Positions 17,157-27,372 of a stretch of 64,000 nt of DNA are shown here, piece by piece; the stretch's first letter is position 1, and each line of letters begins with the position of its first letter. The stretch is from Bacteroidota bacterium (GTDB lineage: Bacteria > Bacteroidota > Bacteroidia > Bacteroidales > F082), in contig JAERTD010000007.1 in assembly GCA_016845175.1 (NCBI GenBank), positions 36,689 to 100,688 of the forward strand, written 5' to 3'. Below the pieces are notes generated by a model, which worked only from the letters and a program-made list of their open reading frames with translations, did not search any database and was not told the DNA's origin. The position numbers and the translations under genes are program-made.

Positions 17157-17197
17157 AAAAATCAAAAACCAAAAATTAACTTTTATATATACTATTA

Positions 17198-18712
17198 CTA
17201 ATAGTTATTGTTTTGAACCGCTTTGTTATTGGTTCTCATTTCGTCAGCAGGTATAGGATACACCTCGTGTTTGCCGGCGATAAATCCCATAGGACCTAAT
17301 TTCTCAGGAGCTTTACCCCAGCGAATAAGGTCGAGGTAGCGCACACCTTCGAAACACAATTCCATTTGACGTTCAGCCATAATAGCTTCCATGATATCAC
17401 CTGTATAGGCATCAAGGTTGGCACGGCTTCTCACCTGATTCAGGTAGGTAGCGGCGCTTGCATCATCACCAGCCATATGATAAGCTTCAGCAGCCATCAG
17501 GAGCACATCGGCATAACGCAACAGACGCAGGTTGGTGCCATAGTTTAATTCAGGAACGGCACCACCGTCTCCACTGGTTTCATCCATACGGGTTCCGTAT
17601 TTCACACGGATATGACCATCCCATCCCCATGATTCCTCATTGGTCCAGTCGCCACCCTGGGCGCGCAGGTCTTCCAATGAAAGAATAGAAGCAGGTTTTC
17701 TGGTGGTATCACCAGCAGTTACAAACACCTGATAAGCATTGGCTTTTGGATAGTTGAATCCCCAACCACCAATGAGACCTGTTTCCCCGGCTACAAAATA
17801 GTCACCACGAGGTCCGGTGAGCTGCCAGGTGATATTATTTTCCATGGCACGGTTACCGCCCCATTGGAAAGTTCCCCAGTCATAACCTTCTGTGGTTACC
17901 CAGGCAGCTTCGAAAATGGATTCGATACCATATTCTGATTCTTTGAGGAATAAGGTTGAATAATCTGACTGAAGCTCATATTCACCAGAGCCTATTACAT
18001 CTTCAAAGGCAGCTGCTGATTGCGTCCACTTTTCCTGATAAAGCAATGCTTTTCCCAATAAGGTCTGAGCAGCTCCTTTGGAAGCCCTGAACTTATCTTC
18101 AGGAAAATAATCACTTTTCTTAGGAAGGTTTGGAATGGCTTCTGCCAGATCCTTTTCAATTTGCGCATAGATGGCCGCAGCACCCACAAACTCCTGGTTG
18201 TACTCACTTGGAGCAGGTTCAGCCAGCATCAATGGACCATTGCCAAACATACTTACAATCTCAAAATAGTAATACGCACGCATGAATTTAGCTTCAGCAA
18301 TAATTTGAGTGCGTAACGGTGTTTCTGGTTTCACATTGTTTATCACCTTATTGGCTCTGTAAATACCAAAGTAATTGGATTGCCATACTGCTGTAATGGT
18401 AGGGTTACTGGCGCCAAAGGTATATTTACCCAATTCCTGATAGGGAGGTTGGTCACCGGCATCACCTCCACCAACGTTGGATTCGTCAGAAGGGAAGGTT
18501 TTTACCAAATAAGCACTGTTCCAGTCACGGGCATTCATCCACTGGAGAATGTCGTAAGTAGCCATAATAGCCATGGTAGCGTCTTCATCGGTATCATAAA
18601 ATAACTCCTCTGACATTTTACCGATGGGATCCACATCTAAAAAGTCCTTTTTACAAGCCGTGATACTGGTGATCAGGGCAAGGACAACTAATATTTTATA
18701 TCTAATTTTCAT
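17198..18712 (-). CDS. SusD/RagB-family outer-membrane glycan-binding lipoprotein
   Basis: The 504-residue surface lipoprotein forms the lid over its SusC partner and binds the oligosaccharide to be imported. It has a lipoprotein signal peptide (lipobox ITAC, about Cys20) followed by KKDFLDVDPIGKMSEELFYDTDEDA, the usual SusD start. TPR-like helices (RANKVINNVKPE, AEAKFMRAYYYFEIVSMFG) follow, and the C-terminal signature is RYADVLLMAAEAYHMAGD...YLNQVRSRANL...ERQMELCFEGVRYLDLIRWGKA. It lies 53 bp downstream of susC and ends at a strong terminator. Genes across the regulator suggest a beta-glucan substrate. Confidence 0.93.
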   Translation of the reverse strand: MKIRYKILVVLALITSITACKKDFLDVDPIGKMSEELFYDTDEDATMAIMATYDILQWMNARDWNSAYLVKTFPSDESNVGGGDAGDQPPYQELGKYTFGASNPTITAVWQSNYFGIYRANKVINNVKPETPLRTQIIAEAKFMRAYYYFEIVSMFGNGPLMLAEPAPSEYNQEFVGAAAIYAQIEKDLAEAIPNLPKKSDYFPEDKFRASKGAAQTLLGKALLYQEKWTQSAAAFEDVIGSGEYELQSDYSTLFLKESEYGIESIFEAAWVTTEGYDWGTFQWGGNRAMENNITWQLTGPRGDYFVAGETGLIGGWGFNYPKANAYQVFVTAGDTTRKPASILSLEDLRAQGGDWTNEESWGWDGHIRVKYGTRMDETSGDGGAVPELNYGTNLRLLRYADVLLMAAEAYHMAGDDASAATYLNQVRSRANLDAYTGDIMEAIMAERQMELCFEGVRYLDLIRWGKAPEKLGPMGFIAGKHEVYPIPADEMRTNNKAVQNNNY

Positions 18713-18765
18713 ATTTATGTTTTTTTATTTGCATTAAAAAATCTACGTTAATTCACCTGGATTGT

Positions 18766-21700
18766 TTAGAAAGTAAATGATAAACCAAACAATATCTTAC
18801 GTGGTGTAGGATACAAACCGCGGTCGATTCCCTGACTTGCGTTGTCGGATGAACCGGCTTCAGGATCCATACCAGGATAGTTAGTAAATGTAAAGTAGTC
18901 GTCCAATGAAACATACAATCTGAGGTTCTGTACTTTATTTTTCATCAGTTGTGTTGGGATGGTATAACCCAATTGGATTTGTCTGATGCGTACGAATGAG
19001 CCTTTGTAAACCATCATATCACTATTGTAGAAATATGGGCTTGATTGGTCAGCAGCTGGTCTTTCGTTGGTACTGCCTTCACCTGTCCAGCGTTCGTCAA
19101 AGAAGAACTGAGGTCTGTTGGAAGTAGAACGGTCGTAACGGTTCCATCCCAGCAATACATCTTGTCCGTGCACACCTTGGAGGATTAACCTTAAATCAAA
19201 TCCTGAATAGGCAAAATTAAATACAGCTCCCCACATGAAATTTGGATGAGGGTCTCCGATATAGGTTTGATCTTCTTCATTGATCAGATCATCACCATTG
19301 GTGTTGGCAACAATTGGATCACCAGGTGTTGGATCATAGCCTAACAAACCACCGTTGGCAGCTTTGTAAGCGTCAATCTCTGCCTGATTCTGGAAGATAC
19401 CTTCTGTTTTGTAACCACGGAAGTACCAGATAGGCTGGTTCAATTCGAACCAAGTAGCTGTCCAGCCAGTACCCACGCTTGCACCACTCACTCTGTCGAG
19501 TAATGGGTTCAGATAGGTTACCTCATTGTCCATCCAGGTCATATTCACATTCATGTCGTAGTTGAATTTGCCTTCGTATTTTCTCAGACCAATTTCAAAC
19601 TCCACACCTTTGTTGGTTACATCACCAGCATTTACAAATGGTGCATTGTTACCTACGGATAATGGAGGGGTTCCTGGTGTCAGCAGGTCTTTGGTTTTCT
19701 TGGTATAATAATCAATACCCAGGGTCAGTCTGTTGGCCCACATATGCATATCCAGTCCGATATCAATTTGTTCACTGGTGGCCCATACCAATTCTGGGTT
19801 GGCCAATAGTTCTGGTTCAGCACCGGTATAAAACCCGCCACCTGGTTTTGGATATTTAATACCTGAAGTAGTAATCAGGGCGCGGAATTGGTCTGGACCA
19901 AGATCACCTAACATACCATTCTGTCCCCAAGAAGCTCTTACTTTCATGAAATCAATGAATTCTACATTCCAGAATTTCTCACCTGTCAGGATCCAACCTG
20001 CAGAAACTGAAGGGAAATTGCCCCATCTGTTATCAGAACCCAATAATGAAGTTCCATCACGGCGGATAATCGCGCTGAAAAGGTATCTGCCATCATATTC
20101 GTAGTTTGCACGTCCAAAATAGGAATTGATTCTGTCGTCTCTGAGGTTTCCACTGACTTTACCGTCAATTTCAACACCACCGTGCTGAGCAAAATTGTCA
20201 TCTTCAGCGAACATTGGTCCAGAGAAAGTGGTTATATACTTATTGGTAAATTGTTGTGCTGATGTACCAACCACCACATTCAAATGGTGTTTGTCGGCGA
20301 AGGTACGCTCATAGGTAATATAATTTTCCCACATCCAATTGTATACAGATGCGGTGTTATCCCTTACGCTGGCTTGGGTGTTCATACGCTCTGATGAGAA
20401 CCAGAAGGTAGGATACCATTCGTGGAAGAGTGCATTGCCTGCTTCAACATTCACACGGGTTGTCAAAGAAAATCCTTTCCATGATTTGTCTCCAAGGGTT
20501 GCATAAAAGTTACCCAAAAACTGATCAGCTTTGGTATGTCCTTTTTCGATATCGATTTGAGCCAATGGGTTGGCAATCTCTCCTTTAACATATTCGGAAA
20601 GGCCATAATACTGGCCACTGCCATTTTGAACCAGGGTGTGTCCCTCATTCAATGCATCCTGTGCAAATCCAGGTAAGTCACCGTCATAAACAACAGGAGT
20701 AAGTGGATCAAGCATCAAACCGGAGGCAATAATACCACCAAATTCATCATCTTCGTTAATGGCTCTTAAATTGTAGTGGCTGTAGTTCATATTGGCACCC
20801 ACTTTCAACCAGCTTTTAACTTCCTGGTTGATATTGGCTCTGATGGTGAAGCGCTCAAATTTTGAGTTGTCACCACCCACGATACCATTTTGATCTAAAT
20901 AGGATGCTGAGAAATAATAACCACCTTTTTCTGTGGCTCCACTAAATCCCAAATGATGTTTTTGCATCATGGCATTGGTTTGGATTTGGTCCATCCAATC
21001 GGTATTCACACCCGTATTGGTAGGAATATCCCAGCCCACATCAGCTTCATTTACCCAGGTAGCGTAACTGGCTGCATCCATGGGTTTGGTGTAGTTACCA
21101 ATACTTTGGGAGCCAATTTGCATATTGTAAGAAACAACAGCTGGCTTTTCTTTCCCTTGTTTGGTGGTAACCAAAATAACACCATTGGCAGCAGAAGCAC
21201 CATAAATAGCAGCAGAAGCAGCATCTTTAAGTACCTCAACAGACTCCACGTCATAAGGTTCTATATTGTCAATGTCGGTCGTGATGGCTCCATCTACTAC
21301 ATATAAAGGTGCAGTATTCAGGTTGGTACCCACTCCACGAATGGTTACTTTCAATCCTGACCCTGGTGAACCTGAGTTGTTGGTCACATTCACACCCGCC
21401 ATACGTCCTTGTAAGGCTTCATTAACTGATGCCACAGGTACCTGTGTCAGTTGTTCTGCATCAATTTTAGAAATGGCAGTGGTCAAATTAGACCGCTTTT
21501 GAGTACCATATCCCACAACCATTACTTCGTCGAGACCAATCACATTTTCTTCGAGACTGATATCAATCTTTTCGCCGCTGACAAATGTGTTCTCGTAAGT
21601 GTTGTAACCGATCATTGAAAATGACAAGCCTATAGTGTTCTTTTCAGAATTGAGAACAAAGATGCCATCCAAATCGGTCGTGGTACCATTGCTGGTTCCC

Positions 21701-21882
21701 TTTTCGATCACATTCACTCCGGGTAAAGGTTCACCATTTGCATCGTGAACTGTACCGGTGAATGTATACACTTGCTGTGCTGTTAATGTAATAGATACAC
21801 ATAGAAACAGCATTCCTGTTAATAACAGGAACTTTTTAGCAAACGTGTCCAATCTTAGGTAATTGTAAAAATCTGCTTTCAT
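18766..21882 (-). CDS. SusC/RagA-family TonB-dependent outer-membrane transporter
   Basis: The 1038-residue TonB-dependent importer of oligosaccharides has a signal sequence (about 15-36). An N-terminal carboxypeptidase-regulatory-like domain (about 38-120; GTVHDANGEPLPGVNVIEKGTSNGTTTDLDG) precedes the TonB box/plug: VVGYGTQKRSNLTTAISKID and the SusC signature VTNNSGSPGSGLKVTIRGVGT...YVVDGAITTDIDNI. A 22-strand barrel follows, ending FGLSFTF. The length is normal. Its promoter and an operator-like site lie at 22026-22077, giving a leader of about 155 nt. Paired with susD and divergent from the Nudix-type regulator and the beta-glucan gene run. Confidence 0.95.
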   Translation of the reverse strand: MKADFYNYLRLDTFAKKFLLLTGMLFLCVSITLTAQQVYTFTGTVHDANGEPLPGVNVIEKGTSNGTTTDLDGIFVLNSEKNTIGLSFSMIGYNTYENTFVSGEKIDISLEENVIGLDEVMVVGYGTQKRSNLTTAISKIDAEQLTQVPVASVNEALQGRMAGVNVTNNSGSPGSGLKVTIRGVGTNLNTAPLYVVDGAITTDIDNIEPYDVESVEVLKDAASAAIYGASAANGVILVTTKQGKEKPAVVSYNMQIGSQSIGNYTKPMDAASYATWVNEADVGWDIPTNTGVNTDWMDQIQTNAMMQKHHLGFSGATEKGGYYFSASYLDQNGIVGGDNSKFERFTIRANINQEVKSWLKVGANMNYSHYNLRAINEDDEFGGIIASGLMLDPLTPVVYDGDLPGFAQDALNEGHTLVQNGSGQYYGLSEYVKGEIANPLAQIDIEKGHTKADQFLGNFYATLGDKSWKGFSLTTRVNVEAGNALFHEWYPTFWFSSERMNTQASVRDNTASVYNWMWENYITYERTFADKHHLNVVVGTSAQQFTNKYITTFSGPMFAEDDNFAQHGGVEIDGKVSGNLRDDRINSYFGRANYEYDGRYLFSAIIRRDGTSLLGSDNRWGNFPSVSAGWILTGEKFWNVEFIDFMKVRASWGQNGMLGDLGPDQFRALITTSGIKYPKPGGGFYTGAEPELLANPELVWATSEQIDIGLDMHMWANRLTLGIDYYTKKTKDLLTPGTPPLSVGNNAPFVNAGDVTNKGVEFEIGLRKYEGKFNYDMNVNMTWMDNEVTYLNPLLDRVSGASVGTGWTATWFELNQPIWYFRGYKTEGIFQNQAEIDAYKAANGGLLGYDPTPGDPIVANTNGDDLINEEDQTYIGDPHPNFMWGAVFNFAYSGFDLRLILQGVHGQDVLLGWNRYDRSTSNRPQFFFDERWTGEGSTNERPAADQSSPYFYNSDMMVYKGSFVRIRQIQLGYTIPTQLMKNKVQNLRLYVSLDDYFTFTNYPGMDPEAGSSDNASQGIDRGLYPTPRKILFGLSFTF

Positions 21883-22025
21883 AGGTAAAACGTTTATTTA
21901 ATTGTTGTTTTTAGAAGTTACTTATTGAACAAAAAAAATGATACTTCGAATTCGTGTAATTATGTATTATATACTCATATAATATATAGGGTTAATTAAA
22001 ACAATGATTATAAGAACGATATACT

Positions 22026-22045
22026 TAGTGTAAAAACGACACATA
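22026..22045. promoter_or_regulatory. Operator-like site 1 (susC side)
   Basis: TAGTGT-AAAAACG-ACACATA: the arms GTGT/ACAC form an inverted repeat around a 7-bp spacer. The same arms (TAGTGT, ACACATA) with the same spacing recur at 22221-22240. On the minus strand it begins immediately after the susC -7 box, so it should cover the transcription start. Confidence 0.7.
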
Positions 22046-22077
22046 CAAAAGTAGAATTTTTTTTGAATTTTTAACAA
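22046..22077 (-). promoter_or_regulatory. susC promoter
   Basis: On the minus strand the -33 TTG (22077-22075) and the perfect -7 TACTTTTG (22053-22046) are 21 bp apart, as in Bacteroidota promoters. The operator-like site 22026-22045 follows directly. Confidence 0.6.
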
Positions 22078-22210
22078 TTCCTTAATGTTTTATCGCTTAT
22101 TTTTAATAGTTCTAAATAAAAATTGTGTAACAGACTAATAATAAGACATTTATAAAGGGTTGTATTTTCAATTTATTTTAGTGAGGCGTATTTTTCTCGA
22201 TTATATTTAT

Positions 22211-22218
22211 TATTTTTG
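22211..22218 (+). promoter_or_regulatory. -7 box of the Nudix-type regulator gene
   Basis: TATTTTTG is a perfect TAnnTTTG. The operator-like site starts 2 bp later and the GTG start is 26 bp downstream. The -33 element is weak (a T-run near 22190-22195). Confidence 0.5.
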
Positions 22219-22220
22219 CA

Positions 22221-22240
22221 TAGTGTATAATTAACACATA
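22221..22240. promoter_or_regulatory. Operator-like site 2 (regulator side)
   Basis: TAGTGT-ATAATTA-ACACATA has the same arms and the same 7-bp spacing as site 1. It lies between the -7 box and the start codon of the regulator gene, the position expected for negative autoregulation. Confidence 0.7.
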
Positions 22241-22244
22241 AGCT

Positions 22245-22979
22245 GTGAGGCCTATTATTCCTAACATATCAGTAGATTGCGTTGTCTTTGGATTCGACAT
22301 GAAAAAGCTGAATGTACTGCTTACTGAACGTCAGCTTAAGGATCCAAAAACCGATGAAATAATCTTTACTGATTATACCTTGCAGGGCCATCATGTGCTT
22401 GAAGGAGAGAATCTCAATGAAGCAGCCATAAGGGTTCTACGGGATAAAACAGGATTGCATGATATTTTTTTAGAGCAATTCCATACCTTCGGTAATACTG
22501 ACCGTATGTTAAATGAGCGTGACATACTTTGGACTGAGAAAATCTACCCCATGGTGGCACATCATGTGGTGTCAGTGGGTTATTATTCACTGGTGGATAG
22601 TGCGACCGTTAAGCCTGACCAGGCTCACCAACAAACCAAATGGTTTTCGGTGGAGGACTTACCTGAGCTCGGGTTTGACCATGCCGAAATAATTGAAAAA
22701 GCACTGTATTGTCTTAGGGTTAAGCTCAGCAGAGAACCCATTGGTTTTGAATTGCTTCCTGAAAAGTTTACACTTTCTCAGTTGCAGAGTCTTTATGAAG
22801 CAGTCCTTGGCAAAAAACTAGATCGGCGCAACTTCAGAAAGAAAGTAGCCCTAATGAAATATGTAATCCCGCTGGATGAAAAGCAAAGGGGAGTGGCCCA
22901 TAAGCCCGCCCAGGTCTTTATTTTCAGTAAGGATGTTTATCAGAGAACAAAAAAAGAGAAGCTCGACTTCTCCATTTGA
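22245..22979 (+). CDS. Nudix-fold sugar-responsive transcriptional regulator (NrtR/AraR type)
   Basis: The 244-residue protein has an N-terminal Nudix-fold domain (about 1-150) and a C-terminal winged helix (about 165-235: LLPEKFTLSQLQSLYEAVLGKKLDRRNFRKKVALMKYVIP), the layout of NrtR and of the Bacteroides arabinose regulator AraR. The Nudix box is degenerate: GHHVLEGENLNEAAIRVLRDKTGL lacks the REUXEE core, so catalysis is unlikely and ligand sensing is expected. The start is GTG 22245, right after operator-like site 2. Its position between susCD and the beta-glucan genes suggests it is their local repressor, with a glucan-derived sugar or sugar phosphate as inducer (inference). Confidence 0.85.
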   Translation: MRPIIPNISVDCVVFGFDMKKLNVLLTERQLKDPKTDEIIFTDYTLQGHHVLEGENLNEAAIRVLRDKTGLHDIFLEQFHTFGNTDRMLNERDILWTEKIYPMVAHHVVSVGYYSLVDSATVKPDQAHQQTKWFSVEDLPELGFDHAEIIEKALYCLRVKLSREPIGFELLPEKFTLSQLQSLYEAVLGKKLDRRNFRKKVALMKYVIPLDEKQRGVAHKPAQVFIFSKDVYQRTKKEKLDFSI

Positions 22980-23011
22980 TATATTCGAATTGTAATTAAG
23001 TGTAATGAATG

Positions 23012-23039
23012 ATAGTATCAGGTTAAACCCTGATGCTAT
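23012..23039 (+). terminator. Hairpin after the regulator gene
   Basis: ATAGTATCAGG and CCTGATGCTAT pair over 11 bp with one T-G wobble around loop TTAAAC, 32 bp after the regulator stop. There is no T-run after it, so termination may be partial, allowing read-through into the transporter. Confidence 0.45.
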
Positions 23040-23053
23040 TGGGCAATGTGTAT

Positions 23054-23061
23054 TATTTTTG
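23054..23061 (+). promoter_or_regulatory. Putative -7 box of the beta-glucan gene run
   Basis: TATTTTTG matches TAnnTTTG exactly, 10 bp before the ATG at 23072. The leader would be very short and no -33 TTTG is seen at normal distance. A lone ATGTGT half-site of the operator lies at 23046-23051. Confidence 0.35.
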
Positions 23062-23071
23062 AAACCAACGA

Positions 23072-24910
23072 ATGCCTATGGATCTGCACTTAATTGATCT
23101 TCTTATTATTGGAGTTTATCTGGTGGCCACAATTGTCATCGGTTTTGTGCTGAAGAAACGAGCACAGAAAAACAAAAAATCCTATTTGCTTGGCGGTAAT
23201 GAACTGCCCTGGTATATGCTTGGCCTTTCCAATGCTTCCGGTATGTTCGACATATCTGGAACCATGTGGTTGGTGAGCCTGGGCTTTGTCTATGGATTAA
23301 AAAGCATTTGGATACCCTGGCTGTGGCCGGTTTTTAACCAGATTTTCCTGATGGTGTTTTTGTCCATCTGGCTGAGACGATCCAATGTTACCACAGGTGC
23401 AGAATGGATTAAAACCCGTTTCGGAAGTGGTAAGGGCTCTGTATTGTCTCACAATATTGTGGTAGTCTATGCCCTGATCAGCTGTCTTGGTTTTTTGGCC
23501 TATGGTTTTGTGGGTTTGGGAAAGTTTATCATGATCTTCATTCCATGGGATTTTGTTTGTCAACTCATAGGTATTGATCCCGGCATTGTCAGCCCGGAAT
23601 ATATACCCCATGTATATGGATTTGTATTTACCCTATTTGCTACTTTCTATGCAGTATTGGGTGGTATGATGTCCATAGTCTGGACCGATTTGCTCCAATA
23701 CCTCATAATGACTATTTCATCAGTTATTATTGGCATAATAGCCATGAATGCCCTGGGAAACCACACATTATTGGTTCCCGAAAACTGGTATTCCATATGG
23801 TTTGGATGGGAGTTGGATCTGGATTGGAAAAATATCATCCCTGAAGTCAACCAAAAGATCGAGGAAGATGGCTTTTCCCTGTTTTCCATTTTTATGATGA
23901 TGATGCTGTTCAAGGGATTCCTGGTGAGTGCTGCCGGACCTGCACCAAATTATGATATGCAGAAAATCCTGTCCACCAAGTCGCCAAAAGAAGGGGCTAA
24001 GATGAGTGGTATGGTATCCGTTATTCTGAATCCGGTACGTTATTTTATGATCACCGGTTTTGTGGTGCTTGCCGTGTTGTATTACGACAAACTGAACCTG
24101 ATAGTTGCCGGACACATCGACTTCGAGCAGATACTTCCTTCTGCCATACAGGAATTTGTGCCCATTGGGCTTACCGGATTGCTGTTGGCTGGACTGCTGG
24201 CTGCCTTTATGTCCACGTTTGCAGGGACATTGAATGCGGCACAGGCCTATATTGTTAATGATATTTATCTGAAAGTAAAGAAGAAAGCCAGCAACAAACA
24301 GATTCGGAATACCAATTATCTGGTAGGTGTACTGATCATGGTGATTAGTGTCATTTTTGGGATTTATGCCAGAGATGTCAACAGTTTGCTTCAGTGGATC
24401 GTATCAGCTTTATGGGGAAGCTATGTGGCATCCAATGTACTTAAATGGTATTGGTGGCGCTTTAATGGTCATGGCTATTTCTGGGGAATGGTGGCCGGCT
24501 TGATTCCTGCCCTTGTATTTCCTTTATTATTCAAGGAAACGCTTGAGTTATATTATTTCCCGGTGTTGTTATTATCCTCATTGGCCGGTTGCTTTGCAGG
24601 AACCTATTTGAAACCGGCTACGGAAGATGCCGTATTGGACTCATTTTATACTTCTGTACGTCCCTGGGGTTTCTGGAAGCCGGTACGGGAAAGGGTTATG
24701 GCCAGCAACAGACAGTTCAAACCCAACACCAATTTTTCGGCTGATATGGTGAATATTTTTATCGGCATTATTTGGCAAACGGCCATCATTGCAGCACCTG
24801 TATTTCTGGTCCTACGACAATGGAACCAGCTTTGGGTGGCCTTGTCAATTGCTTTAATTACTACAACTATTTTAAAATTCAATTGGTGGGATAAATTGCC
24901 CAACGATTAA
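23072..24910 (+). CDS. Sodium/solute symporter (SSS family)
   Basis: The 612-residue inner-membrane symporter has about 14 transmembrane helices (first [21 protein letters not shown], then the [30 protein letters not shown] segment that carries the Na+ site and substrate-facing residues of SGLT-like proteins). Later helices include [30 protein letters not shown], the conserved sodium-site helix of the family. It probably imports the disaccharide or monosaccharide produced in the periplasm. The cellobiose phosphorylase gene starts 13 bp after its stop, so cellobiose or a similar beta-glucobiose is the first guess for its substrate (inference). Confidence 0.9.
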   Translation: MPMDLHLIDLLIIGVYLVATIVIGFVLKKRAQKNKKSYLLGGNELPWYMLGLSNASGMFDISGTMWLVSLGFVYGLKSIWIPWLWPVFNQIFLMVFLSIWLRRSNVTTGAEWIKTRFGSGKGSVLSHNIVVVYALISCLGFLAYGFVGLGKFIMIFIPWDFVCQLIGIDPGIVSPEYIPHVYGFVFTLFATFYAVLGGMMSIVWTDLLQYLIMTISSVIIGIIAMNALGNHTLLVPENWYSIWFGWELDLDWKNIIPEVNQKIEEDGFSLFSIFMMMMLFKGFLVSAAGPAPNYDMQKILSTKSPKEGAKMSGMVSVILNPVRYFMITGFVVLAVLYYDKLNLIVAGHIDFEQILPSAIQEFVPIGLTGLLLAGLLAAFMSTFAGTLNAAQAYIVNDIYLKVKKKASNKQIRNTNYLVGVLIMVISVIFGIYARDVNSLLQWIVSALWGSYVASNVLKWYWWRFNGHGYFWGMVAGLIPALVFPLLFKETLELYYFPVLLLSSLAGCFAGTYLKPATEDAVLDSFYTSVRPWGFWKPVRERVMASNRQFKPNTNFSADMVNIFIGIIWQTAIIAAPVFLVLRQWNQLWVALSIALITTTILKFNWWDKLPND

Positions 24911-24923
24911 GCAAAGAAGATTT

Positions 24924-27344
24924 ATGAAATTTGGACATTTCGATGATATAAACCGAGAGTATGTAATCACAAATCCAAAGACACCTTATCCCTGGATTAA
25001 TTATCTGGGGAACGATAGTTTCTTTAGCATTTTGTCGAATACCTCGGGAGGTTATAGTTTTTATAAGGATGCTCGTTTGCGCCGCATCACCCGCTACAGG
25101 TATAACAATGTACCTGTGGATGAGGGAGGAAAGTATTTCTACATCAACGATGCTGGAAAGCTATGGTCGCCATCCTGGAGGCCCATGAAAACAGTGCTGG
25201 ATGATTATAGTTGTCGTCATGGCATGGGGTATTCGAGAATAAAAGGAAGCTTGAACGATCTTACTGCTGAAGTGCTCTATTTTGTTCCCCTGAATTTTAA
25301 TGGAGAGGTTCAAAAGTTGCGCTTATCGAACAACAGCAAAGAAGGCAAGTCCATCAAACTGCATTCATTTGCCGAGTGGGCTTTTTGGGATGCCCTTGAT
25401 GATATGACCAATTTCCAACGGAACTATAACATTGGTGAAGTTGAAGTGGATGACTCTGTGATCTACCACAAAACGGAATACCGGGAGCGAAGAAATCACT
25501 TTGCCTTTTATTCTGTCAATCAGGCCATATCAGGCTATGATACCAGCAGAGAAGATTTTCTTGGTTTGTACAATGGACTGGAATCACCCGACCAGGTAGT
25601 TAAAGGTGGTGCTGGAAACTCTATGTCACATGGTTGGTCGCCCATAGCTTCCCACTTCATAGAAATAGAACTGGAACCAGGTGAAGAAAAGGATGTGATT
25701 TTTGTATTGGGTTATGTGGAGAATCCTGATGAAGAAAAGTTTTCTGCCCCCAATGTGATCAACAAATCCACAGCCAGGGAAATGATCAATCAGTTTGAGA
25801 CGACAAACCAAGTGGAACAGGCCGTATCAGACTTAAAACAATATTGGGATGGCCTGCTTGGAAATCTGCGGATAAACAGCGGGGACTCCAAGCTCGACCG
25901 TATGGTGAATATCTGGAACCAATACCAGTGTATGGTGACCTATTTCTTTTCTCGTTCCGCTTCTTATTTTGAATCGGGTATTGGAAGAGGTATGGGATTT
26001 CGTGATTCCAATCAGGACATCATAGGTATGGTGCATATGGTGCCCGAGCTGGCCCGACAACGCATCATCGATTTAGCGAGTACGCAAATGAAGGATGGTA
26101 GTGCATATCATCAATATCAGCCACTTACCAAGAAGGGAAATCATGAGGTGGGCGGAAATTTCAACGATGATCCATTGTGGCTCATTCTGGCTGTATCGGC
26201 CTATATTAAGGAAACAGGTGACTGGAGCCTTCTTGAGGTGAAAGCACCCTTCGATAACAATGGTGATGAGGACAGTATTTTCGAACATATCAAACGTTCC
26301 TTTTACCATGTGGTTAGGAACCTCGGTCCTCACGGACTACCGCTGATTGGCAGGGCCGATTGGAACGACTGTCTCAATCTGAATTGTTTTTCGGAAAAAC
26401 CCGGAGAATCTTTTCAAACCACTGAAAATAAGAGCAACGGCACTGCCGAGTCAGTAATGATTGCTGGAATGTTTGTGATGTATGGAGAAGAATTTGCTCG
26501 TATCTGTGATCTGACTCAGCGGACTGACGAAGCTGTGAAGGCCAGATCTCATATAGATAATATGAAAGATAATATCGACAAACATGCCTGGGATGGGGAT
26601 TGGTTTTTGAGAGCCTATAATTATTTTGGAGCAAAGGTAGGAAGCAAGGAAAATGAAGAAGGTCAGATTTTCATTGAATCTCAGGGTTTTTGTGTTATGG
26701 CGGGCATTGGACATGAAGATGGCAGGGCTCAAAAAGCTATGGATTCCGTCAAGCAACGCCTGGCCACTCCCCATGGGATAGTATTGGTCAACCCGGCTTT
26801 CACCAAATACCATGTTGAATTGGGTGAGATTACTAGCTACCCTCCAGGATATAAGGAGAACGCCGGAATATTCTGTCACAACAATCCATGGATTATTATT
26901 TCAGAGGCCTTATTGGGGAATACTGAAGAATCCTTCGATTATTACAAACGAATTGCCCCTGCCTATCTGGAAAACAGTAGCGAACTTCATAGGACAGAGC
27001 CCTATGTGTATGCTCAGATGATCGCAGGGAAGGATGCCGCCTTACCGGGTGAAGCCAAAAATTCGTGGCTCACCGGAACGGCTGCATGGAATTTTTATGC
27101 CATAAGCCAGTATATCTTGGGCATTAGACCAGAATATAATGGCTTATTATTGGAACCTAAGCTTCCGGCTGAATTAAAAACACTTCAATTGATACGAAAA
27201 TACCGAGGGGCTACCTATCTTATTCATATTAAGAATAATGGTGGCAATACCTTCAACTACAGCATGGATGGTGTTCCATGCGAGAAACTACTACCTTATT
27301 ATGGAACAGGGAAAACTCATGAAGTTGAGCTTGTGATTACCTGA
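24924..27344 (+). CDS. Cellobiose phosphorylase (GH94)
   Basis: This 806-residue cytoplasmic enzyme (no signal peptide) would split cellobiose with phosphate into glucose 1-phosphate and glucose, saving one ATP. GH94 domain order is present: an N-terminal beta-sandwich (about 1-280), a helical linker, an (alpha/alpha)6 barrel (about 310-740) and a C-terminal jelly roll. [13 protein letters not shown] holds the catalytic Asp. [21 protein letters not shown] is the barrel substrate-binding segment, and GTAAWNFY near the end is conserved. The length is that of cellobiose phosphorylases (about 810 residues). It is placed directly after the SSS symporter. A related disaccharide specificity is possible. 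Confidence 0.88.
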   Translation: MKFGHFDDINREYVITNPKTPYPWINYLGNDSFFSILSNTSGGYSFYKDARLRRITRYRYNNVPVDEGGKYFYINDAGKLWSPSWRPMKTVLDDYSCRHGMGYSRIKGSLNDLTAEVLYFVPLNFNGEVQKLRLSNNSKEGKSIKLHSFAEWAFWDALDDMTNFQRNYNIGEVEVDDSVIYHKTEYRERRNHFAFYSVNQAISGYDTSREDFLGLYNGLESPDQVVKGGAGNSMSHGWSPIASHFIEIELEPGEEKDVIFVLGYVENPDEEKFSAPNVINKSTAREMINQFETTNQVEQAVSDLKQYWDGLLGNLRINSGDSKLDRMVNIWNQYQCMVTYFFSRSASYFESGIGRGMGFRDSNQDIIGMVHMVPELARQRIIDLASTQMKDGSAYHQYQPLTKKGNHEVGGNFNDDPLWLILAVSAYIKETGDWSLLEVKAPFDNNGDEDSIFEHIKRSFYHVVRNLGPHGLPLIGRADWNDCLNLNCFSEKPGESFQTTENKSNGTAESVMIAGMFVMYGEEFARICDLTQRTDEAVKARSHIDNMKDNIDKHAWDGDWFLRAYNYFGAKVGSKENEEGQIFIESQGFCVMAGIGHEDGRAQKAMDSVKQRLATPHGIVLVNPAFTKYHVELGEITSYPPGYKENAGIFCHNNPWIIISEALLGNTEESFDYYKRIAPAYLENSSELHRTEPYVYAQMIAGKDAALPGEAKNSWLTGTAAWNFYAISQYILGIRPEYNGLLLEPKLPAELKTLQLIRKYRGATYLIHIKNNGGNTFNYSMDGVPCEKLLPYYGTGKTHEVELVIT

Positions 27345-27372
27345 TTCAATCGTAAAAACTAAAAAAGCGGAT

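Larger units (their letters stand above)
21883..22244. promoter_or_regulatory. Divergent susC/regulator control region
   Basis: This 362-bp gap holds the promoters of susC and of the regulator gene, and two matching operator-like sites. Between susC and its promoter lies a long AT-rich leader of about 155 nt with no recognised reading frame. Nothing else was identified. Confidence 0.7.

Noticed and set aside
16987..17172. Longer N-terminus for the small minus-strand protein
   Set aside because: It would translate through the perfect susCD terminator stem (17125-17156) and adds a chain with no recognisable feature.
23041..23071. Third copy of the TAGTGT-N7-ACACATA operator before the symporter gene
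   Set aside because: Only a half-site (ATGTGT at 23046-23051) is present; the second arm is missing.
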